A program made the translations under genes and the position numbers. DNA of 64,000 bases, taken from contig JAIXQP010000025.1 in assembly GCA_027485675.1 (NCBI GenBank), forward strand, positions 124,001 through 188,000, given 5' to 3'. Numbering within the stretch: the stretch's first letter is position 1; the number at the start of each line of letters is the position of its first letter. This DNA is from Terriglobales bacterium (lineage in GTDB: Bacteria > Acidobacteriota > Terriglobia > Bryobacterales > Bryobacteraceae). The notes beneath the pieces were generated by a model. It worked only from the letters and a program-made list of their open reading frames with translations. It searched no databases and was not told where the DNA came from. This document shows positions 33,546 to 44,403 of the stretch, piece by piece.

Positions 33546-34698
33546 CGCCGTTGCCGTTCGTGGTTCCGGGCAGCGGTTCACCCAGCAGAAACACGACGGC
33601 GTGTTGGGAAGCCCGTTTATACACGGGCTCCATCGCATCGAGCAGCGTCTTCTGCCCTTGCCAGAACGGGAACGGGCCTAACCGCCGGGGCAGCGCGGCG
33701 GAAATCGCCGGCGGCGCCACGTCGCCCATCGCGTCCTCCGGCATCCGCACCGCGCCTTTCCAATAGATATCCGGGTCGAGCTGCAGCGCCTGCTTCGGCT
33801 CCTCCACGGGCAGGACCTCTTCGTCCTCCCGCTGGGCTTCCGCGTCGAGCGCCTGCGGCAGGTTCTTCTCGATGATCGCCAGCAGCTTATCCCGCCGCAT
33901 GCCGCGCATCGTGAAGAGCAGAAACGGATCGCGGTCGAACTCCTCGCCGAGCAGCAGGTAGACGGCCGCCAGATGCTTACACGGGTTCGCCGTATCCGGG
34001 CACGTGCAACTGGTCACCAGGTCCTGCTCGTTCTTCGGATAAAGCGACAGGCCCAGCTCTTCGAAAATCTCTTCAATGTCGCCCGGCATCTCACCGGCCA
34101 GCAGGGTGGCCGAGAAGACCGCCTGCTCCGCCAGCCGCGCGCCGACGCGCGTCCAGTCCTCTTCCGAGATCGTGTTGATGTTAATGTCGACGTCGTACGG
34201 CTTCGGCCGCGAGCCGCGCACCCGCGCGTGCACATGCCCCTCGTCGATCGTGATCGCCAACACATGGCCGCTCTTGGCGTAGTCCCGGCCCCGGTTCAGC
34301 CGCGAGCCCATCTCGAAGCCTTCGAGCACCTCGATCCAGCGCCGCGCCCACCAGTTCTCCCCGAAGCGCGACCCCTTGGTCTGCGCCCGAATGCCGCCGC
34401 CGCCCGGCGCCCGAAAGCCTCCGGCCCGGCGCTGCGGACCCCGCCGCCGGTTTCGGTTTCCCTTCACGTCCCGGTCGTTCCGCCGGCCGTTGCCGTTCTG
34501 GCGGCCGTGACCGTTGGCCTCGCCGCTCCGCGCCTGCTGCTGCGGCGGCGGAGGAGGCGGTGGCGCCGCGGCCGTGGGCGGCGCCGCGCTTACCCCTTCG
34601 CCACCCGCCGGGGTACCGCGCCGCCGGTTATTGAACTTCCGCCGTCCCCACGAACCGCGATTCCCGCCTCCGCCTCCGCCGCCTGGCCGTTTACTCAT
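33529..34698 (-). CDS. SWIM zinc-finger protein partner of the SNF2 helicase
   Basis: A 389-aa protein. The first ~100 residues are low complexity, rich in Gly, Arg and Pro. The middle holds FGENWWARRWIEVLEGF, which is typical of SWIM proteins paired with SNF2 helicases, and the zinc motif SCTCPDTANPCKHLAAVYLL (CxC...CxH). The ATG at 34698 overlaps the stop of the upstream helicase gene, so the two are co-translated. A nucleic-acid-bound complex is likely; its biological role is not known. The C-terminus is an uncharacterised Pro/Asn-rich tail. Confidence 0.88.
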   Translation of the reverse strand: MSKRPGGGGGGGNRGSWGRRKFNNRRRGTPAGGEGVSAAPPTAAAPPPPPPPQQQARSGEANGHGRQNGNGRRNDRDVKGNRNRRRGPQRRAGGFRAPGGGGIRAQTKGSRFGENWWARRWIEVLEGFEMGSRLNRGRDYAKSGHVLAITIDEGHVHARVRGSRPKPYDVDININTISEEDWTRVGARLAEQAVFSATLLAGEMPGDIEEIFEELGLSLYPKNEQDLVTSCTCPDTANPCKHLAAVYLLLGEEFDRDPFLLFTMRGMRRDKLLAIIEKNLPQALDAEAQREDEEVLPVEEPKQALQLDPDIYWKGAVRMPEDAMGDVAPPAISAALPRRLGPFPFWQGQKTLLDAMEPVYKRASQHAVVFLLGEPLPGTTNGNGANGGQ

Positions 34699-37600
34699 CC
34701 AGCGCCTCCGCACTCAACGCGAACACATTCTTCAGCTCTTCGTTTGAAAGCTCGGTAATCCAGCCTTCGCCCGTGCCAATCACTTCGTTGACGATGCTCT
34801 TCTTGCTTTCGATCATCTCGTCAATGCGCTCTTCGAGGGTTCCCATGCACAGGAACTTATGCACCTGCACGTTCCGCAACTGTCCAATTCGGAAAGCCCG
34901 GTCCGTGGCCTGATCTTCCACCGCCGGGTTCCACCAGCGATCGTAATGGAATACATGATTGGCGCGCGTCAGGTTCAAACCCGTGCCGCCTGCCTTTAAC
35001 GATAGGATAAACACGCGCGGCCCGTTCGGCGAGTTCTGGAACCGCTCCACCATCATCTCGCGCTGCCGCATCGGCGTGCCGCCGTGCAGATAGAGTACCT
35101 CGTCGCCGAAGCTGTCCTGCAGATGCTTCTGCAGAATGCTGCCCATCTCGGTGAACTGCGTGAAGACGAGCGCGCGGTCGCCGGTCACAAGCACCTCGTC
35201 CACCATCTCCGTCAGCCGCGTCAGCTTGCCCGAACGGTCCACCACCGCCGACCCGTCGCCCAGGAAGTGCGCCGGATGGTTGCATACCTGTTTGAGCTTC
35301 GACAGCGTCGCCAGAATCGCTCCGCGCCGCGCCATGCCGTCGGCGAACTCGATCTTCGAGTGCGCGTCCTTCAGCACCTGCTGATACATCTCCACCTGCT
35401 CGCGGGTCAGCGTGCAGTAGACCTTGTTCTCGAACTTCTCCGGCAGGTCCGCGATGATCTTCGTATCGGTCTTCAAGCGGCGCAGCAGGAACGGCGAGGT
35501 CAACCGCTTCAGGTGATTGGCCACTTCGTTATCGCGGTTGGTCTGAATCGGCAGGAAGTAGTTGCGCCGGAACTGCTCCCGCGTGCCCAGGAAGCCGGGG
35601 TTCAGGAACTCCATCACACTCCACAACTCGCCGACGTTGTTCTCCACCGGCGTACCCGTCAGCGCAATGCGGTAGTCGCTCACCAGCGCCCGCACGGACT
35701 TCGCCTGCCGTGTATCGGGGTTCTTGATGTTCTGCGCTTCGTCAAGGATCGCCCCGCTCCAGGTCACCTGCTTGAAGTACTCGAGATCCCGCTGCAGAAT
35801 GCCGTAACTCGTAATGACGAGATGATACTTATGCATCTGCCGCGTGAACTCATCGCCCTTCAGCCGGTTGACCCCGTGATGCACCAGCACCTTCAACTGC
35901 GGCGTGAACCGCGTCGCTTCCTTGTGCCAGTTGCCGGCCACCGACGTCGGGCAGATCAACAAGGTCGGCATCGTCGTGCCCTCTTCCTTGTCCAACTGCA
36001 GCAGCGCCAGCGTCTGAATCGTCTTGCCGAGACCCATGTCGTCGGCCAGGCACGCGCCCAAGCCCCACTTCCGCAGGAACTTCAGCCAGGAGTAACCGCG
36101 AACCTGATACGGCCGCAGTGTCCCCTTGAAGCCCTTCGGCGTCTTCAACTCTTCGAACACCTTCCGGCCTTCCAACTGGTCGAGCAGATCCCGCACCCAC
36201 CCCGTCGCCACCACGCCTTCAATCGGCAGTTCGTGGTTCGAGTGGTAGTTGCCTAGCGACATCTGGATGATCTCGCGTACCGTGGCCGTGCCGCTCGCGT
36301 TGCGCCGCCAGAACTCGAGCGAATAGTCGATCTCGTCCGGCGTCACATGGGCCCACTGGCCGTGCACCTTCACGAGCGGCGAACGCAACCGCTGCAGTTC
36401 GAGCAGCTCATCGCGCGTGGCCAGCTCGCCGGCCACCGCAATCCGCCAGTCAAAATTCAAAATCCAGTTCAGGGACAGCCCGCCCTTCGGCGGCTTCTCC
36501 GGACTATCGACAATCGCCTTCACGCTCAGGCGTGCCCGCGTGCCGTCGCGGCTCCACCACTTCGGCAGCTCCACGGCGAAGCCGCCCTGTTCGAGCGCCA
36601 CGGCCTTCTGGTTCAGGAACTCATAGGCGCCGTTCGTATCGACTTCAAAACCCGTCGGCACGCTCGCCCGCAGGGAACTCTCAATGCGCGGCACAATCGA
36701 AGTCGCCTGCGTCAACGATGTCAGCAGGAACTCAAGCGTCGGCTGCCGCGTCACGCCCACCAGCCGCTCGCCGGTGCCGATCTGCTCGGCTCGCAGCACG
36801 TTGTCCGGATTGTCCACGCTCTGCACCAGGTACCGTACGGTCCAGGCCGAACCCAGCTCCGACGGCTCTTCCAACCGGAAGCAGAGCCGGAACGGCGCAT
36901 CGGCCGTCAGGGCTACCGGCCGGCGCCACTGTCGGACCTGCTTCGAAATCCGCTCAAGAATGTCCGGATAGCCTTCGACGAGCCCATCTTCAGAAGCCAG
37001 CGCGTACAGCCACCGCTCGTGCGGGCTCTTGCCGCGCGGCGGCTTGCCGCCGTTGTAGCTGCCCCGAATCAGATCGTCGAGCATCCAGGAGACAAACGCG
37101 TCCAGCACGATCCGCGCGGGCGTGGCCGGCGCAGCCTTATCCTCAAACGTAATCGCCCGCGCCGAAGCCGGCATCGCCGCGGCCAATGCCGCGAGCCTAT
37201 GCCCTTCGATACCGGGGTAAACCGGCGTCCAACTCGCGGCGAACTCGCCGTCCACCTCGTCGAGATCCGGCAAAAACTGCTGCCGGGCCACCAGTCCCCC
37301 GGCGAAGCGCAGCGCCGCCACCCAGAACTGCACATCCGGGGCCACCATCAGGCCGGGCCGGATAATCCGCTGCCCAAACGTCGCCGCCAGGAAGTCCACG
37401 GTCTCTTTCGGCCCCAATTGCATGGAAGCAATAGAGAACGGCGAGAGCGTTAAGCTCTCATAAACGGGGTGCTCGGCGATCAACGCGCTCGATGCCACCG
37501 GCCCTTCGGGTGCGGTTGGCGCCCAGAGAACCACTCGTTGCATCTGGGCCTTTGCCAGCTCCCCACAGTAGGGGAGGGAGGAAAGTATTTCGCGCAACAG

Positions 37601-37750
37601 TGCGGGCGGGGCTCCGTAAGGATAATCCGGCGGTCCGCTTCGCTGCGGACGCCCCGCGGTCGGGGCCGCCTTCGCCTGTTTGTGATCTGCCGATGCCTCC
37701 AGCCATATCGAAAAGAAGCCGTCGTGTACGCCGGCGTGCAGGATAAGCAT
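34691..37750 (-). CDS. SNF2-family DEAD/DEAH helicase
   Basis: A 1019-aa SNF2 ATPase. The N-terminal ~550 residues hold an SNF2-associated domain (with SLNWILNFDWRIAVAGELAT). The motor begins at GYSWLKFLRKWGLGACLADD; motifs are LADDMGLGKTIQTLALLQL (I), ILDEAQNIKNPDTRQAK (II), ALTGTPVENN (III) and in the C-terminal half GGTGLNLTRANHVFHYDRWW and DQATDRAFRIGQ (V and VI). It is the long bacterial form associated with a SWIM protein, here encoded directly downstream. No obvious link with the neighbours on the other side. Confidence 0.93.
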   Translation of the reverse strand: MLILHAGVHDGFFSIWLEASADHKQAKAAPTAGRPQRSGPPDYPYGAPPALLREILSSLPYCGELAKAQMQRVVLWAPTAPEGPVASSALIAEHPVYESLTLSPFSIASMQLGPKETVDFLAATFGQRIIRPGLMVAPDVQFWVAALRFAGGLVARQQFLPDLDEVDGEFAASWTPVYPGIEGHRLAALAAAMPASARAITFEDKAAPATPARIVLDAFVSWMLDDLIRGSYNGGKPPRGKSPHERWLYALASEDGLVEGYPDILERISKQVRQWRRPVALTADAPFRLCFRLEEPSELGSAWTVRYLVQSVDNPDNVLRAEQIGTGERLVGVTRQPTLEFLLTSLTQATSIVPRIESSLRASVPTGFEVDTNGAYEFLNQKAVALEQGGFAVELPKWWSRDGTRARLSVKAIVDSPEKPPKGGLSLNWILNFDWRIAVAGELATRDELLELQRLRSPLVKVHGQWAHVTPDEIDYSLEFWRRNASGTATVREIIQMSLGNYHSNHELPIEGVVATGWVRDLLDQLEGRKVFEELKTPKGFKGTLRPYQVRGYSWLKFLRKWGLGACLADDMGLGKTIQTLALLQLDKEEGTTMPTLLICPTSVAGNWHKEATRFTPQLKVLVHHGVNRLKGDEFTRQMHKYHLVITSYGILQRDLEYFKQVTWSGAILDEAQNIKNPDTRQAKSVRALVSDYRIALTGTPVENNVGELWSVMEFLNPGFLGTREQFRRNYFLPIQTNRDNEVANHLKRLTSPFLLRRLKTDTKIIADLPEKFENKVYCTLTREQVEMYQQVLKDAHSKIEFADGMARRGAILATLSKLKQVCNHPAHFLGDGSAVVDRSGKLTRLTEMVDEVLVTGDRALVFTQFTEMGSILQKHLQDSFGDEVLYLHGGTPMRQREMMVERFQNSPNGPRVFILSLKAGGTGLNLTRANHVFHYDRWWNPAVEDQATDRAFRIGQLRNVQVHKFLCMGTLEERIDEMIESKKSIVNEVIGTGEGWITELSNEELKNVFALSAEALDE

Positions 37751-37831
37751 CGAGTAAGACTACTCAATCAATACCACATCCCATGACCCTTCCGGGCGGG
37801 CCGCTTTCGCGTATAGTGGCAGAACCGCAAC

Positions 37832-38827
37832 ATGCAAACCCCCTCCTCCCAAGATCAGATCTTTGACATGGGCTTCGGCCTCATGCGCGCCCGGCTCCTG
37901 CAGGTCTTCGCCGAACTCAAGATCGCGGACTGCCTCGCCGCGGGCCAACCGGTGCCCGACACCCACGCCCCGTCCCTCGAGCGCTTCCTCCGCGCCTGCG
38001 CCACCATCGGCCTCGTCACCACGCAATCGGACGGCAGCTTCCAGTTAACGCCCCTCGGCGAAACGCTCCGCACGGACGTCCCGGGCTCGCTCCGCGGCAT
38101 GGTCACCTCCATCTTCGGCGGCGGCCATTTGAAAGCCTGGGGCAACCTGAAGGCCTCCCTCGCCACCGGCGCCACCGCCTTCGACGACGCCCACGGCGAA
38201 GACATCTGGGCGTACTTCACCAAAACCAACCCCGCCGAAGGCGAAGTCTTCAACCAGGCGATGAGCGATTTTAGCGGGGCCCTGATCCCGGCCATCCTAG
38301 CCAGTTATCAGTTCCCCGCCAGCGGCACCATTGTCGATGTGGCGGGAGGCAACGGAACGTTACTCTGCGCTGTGTTAAATCAGCAACCCGGCCTCTCCGG
38401 CATCGTCACGGACCTGCCCTTCACCATCCCTGCCGCCGAAGCCTACCTCGCCGCCCAGGGCATGGCCGACCGCGCCATCGCCGTCGCCGCCGACTTCTTC
38501 TCCACCGTTCCCGCCGGCGCCGACACCTACATGATGAAGTTCATCCTCCACGATTGGAACGACCACGACGCCGGCCGTATCCTCGATACCATCCGCGCCG
38601 CCGCCAAGCCGGAGAGCAAGCTCATCATCGTGGAAACCGTGGTCCCCGCTTCCGTCGAACACGCCGGCCCGGCCCGCATCATGGACATCAATATGATGGT
38701 CATGACCGGCGGCAAGGAGCGTACCGCCGCCGAGTGGCACACCCTCCTCAACGCCCACGGCTTCACCATCGACGAGATCGTCCCCACGCCCTCTCCGCTC
38801 TCCGTCATCGCCGCGAGGCTCAGCTGA
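37832..38827 (+). CDS. SAM-dependent O-methyltransferase (acetylserotonin/COMT-like), first
   Basis: A 331-aa methyltransferase of the methyltransferase_2 family: N-terminal winged helix for dimerisation (FGLMRARLLQVFAELKIADCL) and a Rossmann domain with VDVAGGNGTLL for SAM, the acidic VTDLPF and the catalytic-base region MMKFILHDWNDHDA (HDW). Members methylate hydroxyls on small molecules. A possible -10 (TATAGT at about 37814) lies in the 81-bp gap after the divergent helicase gene. A paralogous gene starts 3 bp after it. Confidence 0.88.
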   Translation: MQTPSSQDQIFDMGFGLMRARLLQVFAELKIADCLAAGQPVPDTHAPSLERFLRACATIGLVTTQSDGSFQLTPLGETLRTDVPGSLRGMVTSIFGGGHLKAWGNLKASLATGATAFDDAHGEDIWAYFTKTNPAEGEVFNQAMSDFSGALIPAILASYQFPASGTIVDVAGGNGTLLCAVLNQQPGLSGIVTDLPFTIPAAEAYLAAQGMADRAIAVAADFFSTVPAGADTYMMKFILHDWNDHDAGRILDTIRAAAKPESKLIIVETVVPASVEHAGPARIMDINMMVMTGGKERTAAEWHTLLNAHGFTIDEIVPTPSPLSVIAARLS

Positions 38828-38830
38828 ACC

Positions 38831-39823
38831 ATGGTCAGCCCCGAACGCATCTTCCACATGATGAACGCCCACGTGGCGACGCAAGCCCTTCGTGGCGGTC
38901 TCGAACTCGGTCTGTTCACGGCCATCGCGGAAGGCCACCAAACGGTTCCCGCGCTCGCCGCCCACACCGGCGCGAGCGAACGCGGCACCCGCATCCTGGC
39001 GGACTACCTCTGCGTCGCCGGTCTCCTCACGAAGGCCGATGACCAGTACAGCCTCGCCCCCGATGCCGCCCTCTTCCTCGACGCGAACTCCCCGGCGTAT
39101 ATGGGCCTCGCCTCCAAGTTCCTCCACCACCCCGTGCTGATGCACGCCTCGAGCGACATCGCCGCAGTGGTCCGCACCGGCAAAAGTATCCTCGGCGGCG
39201 CCGGCACGATCGAAGACGAAAGCCCCGTCTGGGAGGACTTCGCCCGCGGCATGGTCCCCATGATGACGCCGCCCGCCCAGTTCCTCGCCGAACTCGCCGG
39301 CCCGGGGCCCATCCGGGTCCTCGATATCGCCGCCGGCCACGGCATCTTCGGCATCCATATCGCCGCGAAGAATCCGGAGGCGCACATCACGGCCCTCGAT
39401 TGGCCCGCCGTCCTCCACGTCGCCGCCGAAAACGCCCAACGCCACGGCGTCGCCGAACGCTGGACCCCGCTCGCCGGCAGCGCGCTCTCGGTCGATTACG
39501 GCACCGGCTACGACCTCGTCCTGCTGACGAACTTCCTCCACCACTTCGACGAAGCGGGCTGCATCGATATCCTCCGCCGCGTCCACGCCGCGCTGAAGCC
39601 CGGCGGCCGCGTGATCACGCTCGAATTCGTCCCAAATCCCGACCGCGTCACCCCGCCCATCTCCGCGGCCTTCGCCATGACCATGCTGCTCAACACGCCC
39701 GCCGGCGATGCCTACACGTTCTCGCAGTTTGAAAGCATGTTCCGCGCCGCCGGCTTTGCCTCCACCGAGCAGGTGCCCAGCGGCCCGATGCCGGAGCAGG
39801 TACTGGTTAGCGTTCGGAGTTAA
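38831..39823 (+). CDS. SAM-dependent methyltransferase (COMT-like), second
   Basis: A 330-aa paralogue of the previous gene. SAM site RVLDIAAGHGIFGIH, the DWP segment ALDWPAVLHVAAEN and LVLLTNFLHHFDEAGC, in which the usual HDW is HHF, so the acceptor or chemistry may differ. The N-terminal winged helix is present (HVATQALRGGLELGLFTAIA). It starts 3 bp after the first copy and ends 20 bp before the next gene. Confidence 0.85.
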   Translation: MVSPERIFHMMNAHVATQALRGGLELGLFTAIAEGHQTVPALAAHTGASERGTRILADYLCVAGLLTKADDQYSLAPDAALFLDANSPAYMGLASKFLHHPVLMHASSDIAAVVRTGKSILGGAGTIEDESPVWEDFARGMVPMMTPPAQFLAELAGPGPIRVLDIAAGHGIFGIHIAAKNPEAHITALDWPAVLHVAAENAQRHGVAERWTPLAGSALSVDYGTGYDLVLLTNFLHHFDEAGCIDILRRVHAALKPGGRVITLEFVPNPDRVTPPISAAFAMTMLLNTPAGDAYTFSQFESMFRAAGFASTEQVPSGPMPEQVLVSVRS

Positions 39824-39843
39824 AAAGCAATAATATAAGGGCA

Positions 39844-41775
39844 GTGCTACGCCGCTGCCTCATCCTCTGCGCCGCTTTGCCCCTGCTCCTGAGCCAGAAG
39901 AACCTCAGTGCGCCCGGCGAAGCCTATTTCACCGCCAAGGTCATGCCGGCTCTCGAAAAGAGCGGCTGCCAAAACTGCCACGGTTCGAACGGGGTCGCCG
40001 GCGGCACGCGCTTCCGCCTGCCCGACGAAGGCGCCAGCGCCGAAGAGCTGCAACTGTTCGGCAAGTCGCTCCACGTCCTCATCAATCGCGAAGACCTATC
40101 GAAGTCGCTGCTGCTCAACAAACCCACCCGCCGCGTCGCCCACGCCGGCGGCGTGAAGATCACCCCCGGCTCCGCCGAAGAGGCCACGCTCCGCACCTGG
40201 ATTGAGTACCTCGCCAGCAACACCAAGCCGGACGACCGCTTCCTCCTCGGCCAACGCAAGTTTGAAGCCCGCCCCGTGCTCCGGCGCCTTACCCACGCCC
40301 AGTACAACAACACCGTCCGCGACCTCCTCGGCGACGATAGCCGCGTGGCCGACCAGTTCCCCGCCGAAGACTTCGTGGGCGGCTACCGCAACCAGTTCCA
40401 GTCCCAATCCATCTCGCCCCTCCTTGCCGAAGCCTACGGCGCCGCGGCCGAGAAACTGGCCCGCTCCGCCTTCCGCGGCGGCGATACCCATGGCCTGATC
40501 CCCTGCAAAACCCGCGACGCCGCCTGCCGCCAAAAGTTCCTCCGTACCTTCGGCGCCAAGGCCTTCCGCCGCCCGCTGCTCGACGCCGAAGTGGCCCGCT
40601 ACGAAAAGCTCTTCCTCTCGGAGAAGGACTTCCTCGCCGGAGCGCAACTGACGCTGGAAGCCATGCTGCAGTCGCCGGCCTTCCTGATGCGCACGGAAAA
40701 CGGCGCCGAGCCCTCCTGGCGGCAATATGAAACGGCCAGCCGCCTCTCCTACGCCCTCATCAACTCCATGCCCGACGCCGAGCTCTTCCGCGCCGCGGCC
40801 CAGGGCGAACTCAGCAGCCGCGACGCCGTCGAGAAACAGGCCCGCCGTCTCCTCGCCGACCCCCGCGCCAAAGCCACTCTCGATGAGTTCGTCGCCGAAT
40901 GGCTTCGTTTCGATCAGTTGCTCGATGCCGTGAAGGAACGCGCCCAGTTCCCCATGTACTCGCAGGAACTCACCGTCGCCATGACGGAAGAGACCCGCCG
41001 CATGGTGTCCGATCTCGTCTGGCGCGATCAGGACTTCATGCAGCTCTTCTCGGCCGAACACAGCTTCATGAACACGGGCTTGGCCCAGCTCTACAAGCTG
41101 CCGGCGCCGAAGAGCGAGTATGACCGCGTCCCCCTGCCGCCCGAAACCGGCCGGGCCGGCATCCTGGGCCAGGCGATGTTCCTGTCCGCTACCTCGAAGC
41201 CGGCCGATACCAGCGCCACCCAGCGCGGCCTCTTCGTCCGCGAGCACTTCCTCTGTCAGGAGGTCCCCCAGCCGCCCCCCGGCGTCAACGCCAACCTGCC
41301 CAACCTCGACAAGGGCAAGCCCATGACGAACCGCGAACGCCTCGCCATGCATCTCAATAATGAGAGCTGCGCGAGTTGCCACACCCTCGTCGATCCCATC
41401 GGCCTCGCCTTTGAAAAGTACGATGCCATCGGCCAGTTCCGCGACAAGCAGAAGCTGACCTTCCGCCCGGCCCGTAAGGAGGACGGCGACGTCGTCAACG
41501 TCGAACTCGATATCGATACGAAGGGGTATGTCGCGGGGATTCCGAACTCCAGCTTCACCTCCCCGCGGGAGCTTGGTAAAATTCTCTCGGCTGCTCCGCA
41601 GTGCCAGGAGTGCGTGGCCAAGCAGCTTTTCCGTTACTATACGGGCCGCCATGAAAATGCGCGCGACGCCGTGGTGATCAGTCGGTCCTTTGCCGATTTC
41701 CGCAGCTCCGGGTTCCACTTCCGGGAGTTGATGGTCAGCTTGTTGAAGTGGAGCGTCTTTCCCCCGGAGTCCTAA
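39844..41775 (+). CDS. DUF1592-family protein with cytochrome-like heme motifs
   Basis: A 643-aa secreted protein of the DUF1587/1595/1592/1588/1585 type, frequent in Planctomycetes and Acidobacteria. After a signal peptide ([16 protein letters not shown]) there is a PSCyt-like CQNCHG motif (residues 42-46). Further features are [17 protein letters not shown] (DUF1595), [18 protein letters not shown] (DUF1588, second CXXCH), and the C-terminal [15 protein letters not shown] (DUF1585). Function is not established; redox or polymer breakdown has been suggested. It starts with GTG at 39844 and is 4 bp before the DUF1552 gene, its regular partner. Confidence 0.88.
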   Translation: MLRRCLILCAALPLLLSQKNLSAPGEAYFTAKVMPALEKSGCQNCHGSNGVAGGTRFRLPDEGASAEELQLFGKSLHVLINREDLSKSLLLNKPTRRVAHAGGVKITPGSAEEATLRTWIEYLASNTKPDDRFLLGQRKFEARPVLRRLTHAQYNNTVRDLLGDDSRVADQFPAEDFVGGYRNQFQSQSISPLLAEAYGAAAEKLARSAFRGGDTHGLIPCKTRDAACRQKFLRTFGAKAFRRPLLDAEVARYEKLFLSEKDFLAGAQLTLEAMLQSPAFLMRTENGAEPSWRQYETASRLSYALINSMPDAELFRAAAQGELSSRDAVEKQARRLLADPRAKATLDEFVAEWLRFDQLLDAVKERAQFPMYSQELTVAMTEETRRMVSDLVWRDQDFMQLFSAEHSFMNTGLAQLYKLPAPKSEYDRVPLPPETGRAGILGQAMFLSATSKPADTSATQRGLFVREHFLCQEVPQPPPGVNANLPNLDKGKPMTNRERLAMHLNNESCASCHTLVDPIGLAFEKYDAIGQFRDKQKLTFRPARKEDGDVVNVELDIDTKGYVAGIPNSSFTSPRELGKILSAAPQCQECVAKQLFRYYTGRHENARDAVVISRSFADFRSSGFHFRELMVSLLKWSVFPPES

Positions 41776-41779
41776 ACCG

Positions 41780-43096
41780 ATGCCAGCCGTACACACCAAA
41801 GACCTTTCGCTCTCGCGCCGCGCCCTCCTGCGCAGCCTGTCCGGCGTCGCCATCGGCCTGCCGCCGCTGGCCGCCATGTTCAACTCGAACGGCACGGCTT
41901 ACGCCGCGCCCGGCAAGGCTACGCCGCCCAACCGCTTTGTCGTCTGGTTCAACGGCAACGGCATCCCCGAGAAGTATTGGATCCCCACGGAAACCGGCGC
42001 CAATTACATGATGACGCCGTGTCTTGCGCCCCTTGCTCCCTTCCGCAACGACATCCACATCGTCACCGGTCTCGACAATCCCTCCGCTCGCCTGCCCGGC
42101 CCCGGCAACGATCATCATCGTTCCATGGCCTCGCTGATGACCGGCACCCAGTTCACCGGCCGCGGCGCCGGCGGCCCGTCGATCGATCAGGTCATCGCCG
42201 CCAAGGTCGGCTCCGATACGCGCTTCCGCTCGCTGCAGATCGGCGTCTCGCAGGAGTCCTTCGGCGAAAGCATCCAGCGCAATATGAGCTGGGCCGGTTA
42301 TGACCGCGCCCTGCCGCCCGAAATGTTGCCGAACAAGCTGTTCGACCGGCTCTTCGGCGCCCGCGAACTCACCTGGATCAACCGCAAGAAGAGCGTGCTC
42401 GATACCGTGCAGGAAGACGCCGCCGCTCTGCGCAAGGCGCTTGGCAAAGAGGACGCGACGCGCGTCGACGAGCACCTGTCGTCCATCCGCGACGTCGAAC
42501 GCGCCATCGCCAGCCTGCCGCCGAACTACCGCCGCATCGATCCGCCGGAAGCCGAAGGCGACATGAAGGATTGGCCGCGCATCGCGAAGTTGCAGAGCGA
42601 ACTCCTCGTCCACGCCTTCGCCAGCGGCCAGACGAAGGTCGCCTCCTACATGCTCACCAAGTGCCAGGGCCTCTCCCGCTTCCCGTGGCTCGGCCACACC
42701 AACGGCCGGCATCATGACTACTCGCACAACGTCGGCAAATCAGCCGCCAACAACGGTCTCGAAGGCCTGCGCATCCAGCGCGACATCTGCCGCTGGCACG
42801 CCGAAGAGTTCGCCTGGCTGCTCGGCCGCCTGAAGTCGGTGAAGGAAGGCGACTCGACCCTGCTCGATCGCACGACGCTGCTCTACGTCCATGAGCACGC
42901 CGAAGCGAACGACCATAAGAATAACGGCCTGTCGGCCATCGTCGCCGGCCACGCCGGGGGCCTGCGCACCGGCCTCCACACCCGCACTACCGGTACCGTC
43001 GCCGATCTCTACATGGCCGCCGCCAATAAGGCGATGGGCATGAACCTCACCAAGTTCCCCAGCGGCTCCCGCGAACTGCCGGAGATCTACGGATGA
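41780..43096 (+). CDS. DUF1552-family secreted protein
   Basis: A 438-aa DUF1552 protein. The N-terminus [20 protein letters not shown] looks like a twin-arginine signal. Family motifs: [20 protein letters not shown], the [20 protein letters not shown] segment and [15 protein letters not shown] near the end, with conserved His and Asp. Such proteins always accompany DUF1592 proteins and probably form a complex with them. The 3' end overlaps the sulfatase start by 4 bp. Confidence 0.88.
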   Translation: MPAVHTKDLSLSRRALLRSLSGVAIGLPPLAAMFNSNGTAYAAPGKATPPNRFVVWFNGNGIPEKYWIPTETGANYMMTPCLAPLAPFRNDIHIVTGLDNPSARLPGPGNDHHRSMASLMTGTQFTGRGAGGPSIDQVIAAKVGSDTRFRSLQIGVSQESFGESIQRNMSWAGYDRALPPEMLPNKLFDRLFGARELTWINRKKSVLDTVQEDAAALRKALGKEDATRVDEHLSSIRDVERAIASLPPNYRRIDPPEAEGDMKDWPRIAKLQSELLVHAFASGQTKVASYMLTKCQGLSRFPWLGHTNGRHHDYSHNVGKSAANNGLEGLRIQRDICRWHAEEFAWLLGRLKSVKEGDSTLLDRTTLLYVHEHAEANDHKNNGLSAIVAGHAGGLRTGLHTRTTGTVADLYMAAANKAMGMNLTKFPSGSRELPEIYG

Positions 43097-44403
43097 ATCG
43101 GCGCCAGTTCCTGGCCGGCATGTCCGCGGCCGCGCTGGGAGCCCAGCCGAAACGCCCGAATATCCTCCTCATCCTGGCCGACGACCTCGGCTTCGAATGC
43201 CTGAGCTGCTACGGCAGCCAGAGCTACAAAACGCCGAACCTCGACCGCATGGCCAGCGAAGGCATGCTCTTCCGCTACGCCTTCGCGCAGCCGCTGTGTT
43301 CGCCCACGCGGATGCAGCTCATGACCGGCAAGTACAACTTCCGCAACTGGCAGGCGTTCGGCATCATGGACCCCAAGGAGCGCACCTTCGGCCATCTGTT
43401 CCAGGAAGCCGGCTACCGCACGGCCATCGCCGGCAAGTGGCAGTTCTGGAGCTATAACCCGCCGAACTTTGAACCGGAATGGCGCGCCAAGGGCAAGCGC
43501 GTCGAAGACGCCGGCTTCGACGAACACTACGTCTGGCACGCGGGCCACACCGAAGAGAAAGGTTCCCGCTACGGCAACCCCACCGTCTACACCGATAGCA
43601 CCGTCAAGAAGAACCTCGAAGGCCAATACGGCGAAGATCTCTTCGCCGACTTCATCCTCAAGTTCGTCAAAAAGCCCGACCCCAAACCCTGGTTCGTCTA
43701 TTGGCCCCTCGCGCTCACGCACGATCCCTTTGTCCCGACCCCCGATAGCCCGGAGTTCGCCGGGCCGGACCGTTTAAAAGCCGACAAGCGCTTCTTCAAG
43801 GACATGGTGGAGTATATGGACAAGCTCGTCGGCCGTGTCGTCGACCAGTTGCCCCCCGATACCCTCGTCCTCTTCTTCAGCGACAACGGGACCCATCAAA
43901 GCATCACCACCCAGTTGAACGGCAAGCCCTTCCAGGGCGGTAAAGGCACGATGACCGAAGCCGGTATGCGCGTCCCCATGATCGTCCGCTGGAAGGGCGT
44001 CACCCCGGCCGGCAAAACCAGCAACGACCTCATCGATTCCTGCGACTTCCTGCCCACTATCTGCGCCGCCGCCAACGTCCCCACCAAGAGCATGGGCCGC
44101 ATGGACGGCGTCAGCTTCCTACCGCAGTTGCAGGGCAAAATCGGCATCCCCCGCCCGTGGATCTACTCCTGGTACGACCCGCGTCCCGGCTGGGACAAAG
44201 AAAAGTGGACCCGCACGCAGCGCTGCGTCTTCGACCAGCAGTGGAAGCTCTACGATACCGGCAAGCTCTACAACTGGGCCCAGGATCCGAAAGAGACCAA
44301 GCCGGTGGAGAACCCCGCCGTCCGCGCCCGCTTCCAGGCCGTGCTCGACCGTTACGCCGCCGCCGGCGGACGGCGAGAAATCACTGTATCATCCAAGGCG
44401 TGA
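43093..44403 (+). CDS. arylsulfatase-type secreted sulfatase
   Basis: A 436-aa sulfatase. A twin-arginine-like signal [15 protein letters not shown] is followed by [19 protein letters not shown], which supplies metal ligands. The CSPTR motif at residues ~72-76 is the C-X-P-X-R site whose Cys becomes formylglycine; [10 protein letters not shown] and [11 protein letters not shown] are further metal/substrate segments. The natural substrate is a sulfate ester of unknown kind. The stop overlaps the next GTG (GTGA). No formylglycine-generating enzyme is in this window. Confidence 0.92.
   Translation: MNRRQFLAGMSAAALGAQPKRPNILLILADDLGFECLSCYGSQSYKTPNLDRMASEGMLFRYAFAQPLCSPTRMQLMTGKYNFRNWQAFGIMDPKERTFGHLFQEAGYRTAIAGKWQFWSYNPPNFEPEWRAKGKRVEDAGFDEHYVWHAGHTEEKGSRYGNPTVYTDSTVKKNLEGQYGEDLFADFILKFVKKPDPKPWFVYWPLALTHDPFVPTPDSPEFAGPDRLKADKRFFKDMVEYMDKLVGRVVDQLPPDTLVLFFSDNGTHQSITTQLNGKPFQGGKGTMTEAGMRVPMIVRWKGVTPAGKTSNDLIDSCDFLPTICAAANVPTKSMGRMDGVSFLPQLQGKIGIPRPWIYSWYDPRPGWDKEKWTRTQRCVFDQQWKLYDTGKLYNWAQDPKETKPVENPAVRARFQAVLDRYAAAGGRREITVSSKA

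Noticed and set aside
31941-33638. Minus-strand open frame (565 codons) opposite the ABC-F gene
   Set aside because: Shadow of the ABC-F coding sequence; acidic, Val/Gly-rich low-complexity product and no family motif.
40096-41895. Minus-strand open frame (599 codons) opposite the DUF1592 gene
   Set aside because: Antisense of a gene with two CXXCH and family blocks; no recognisable domain.
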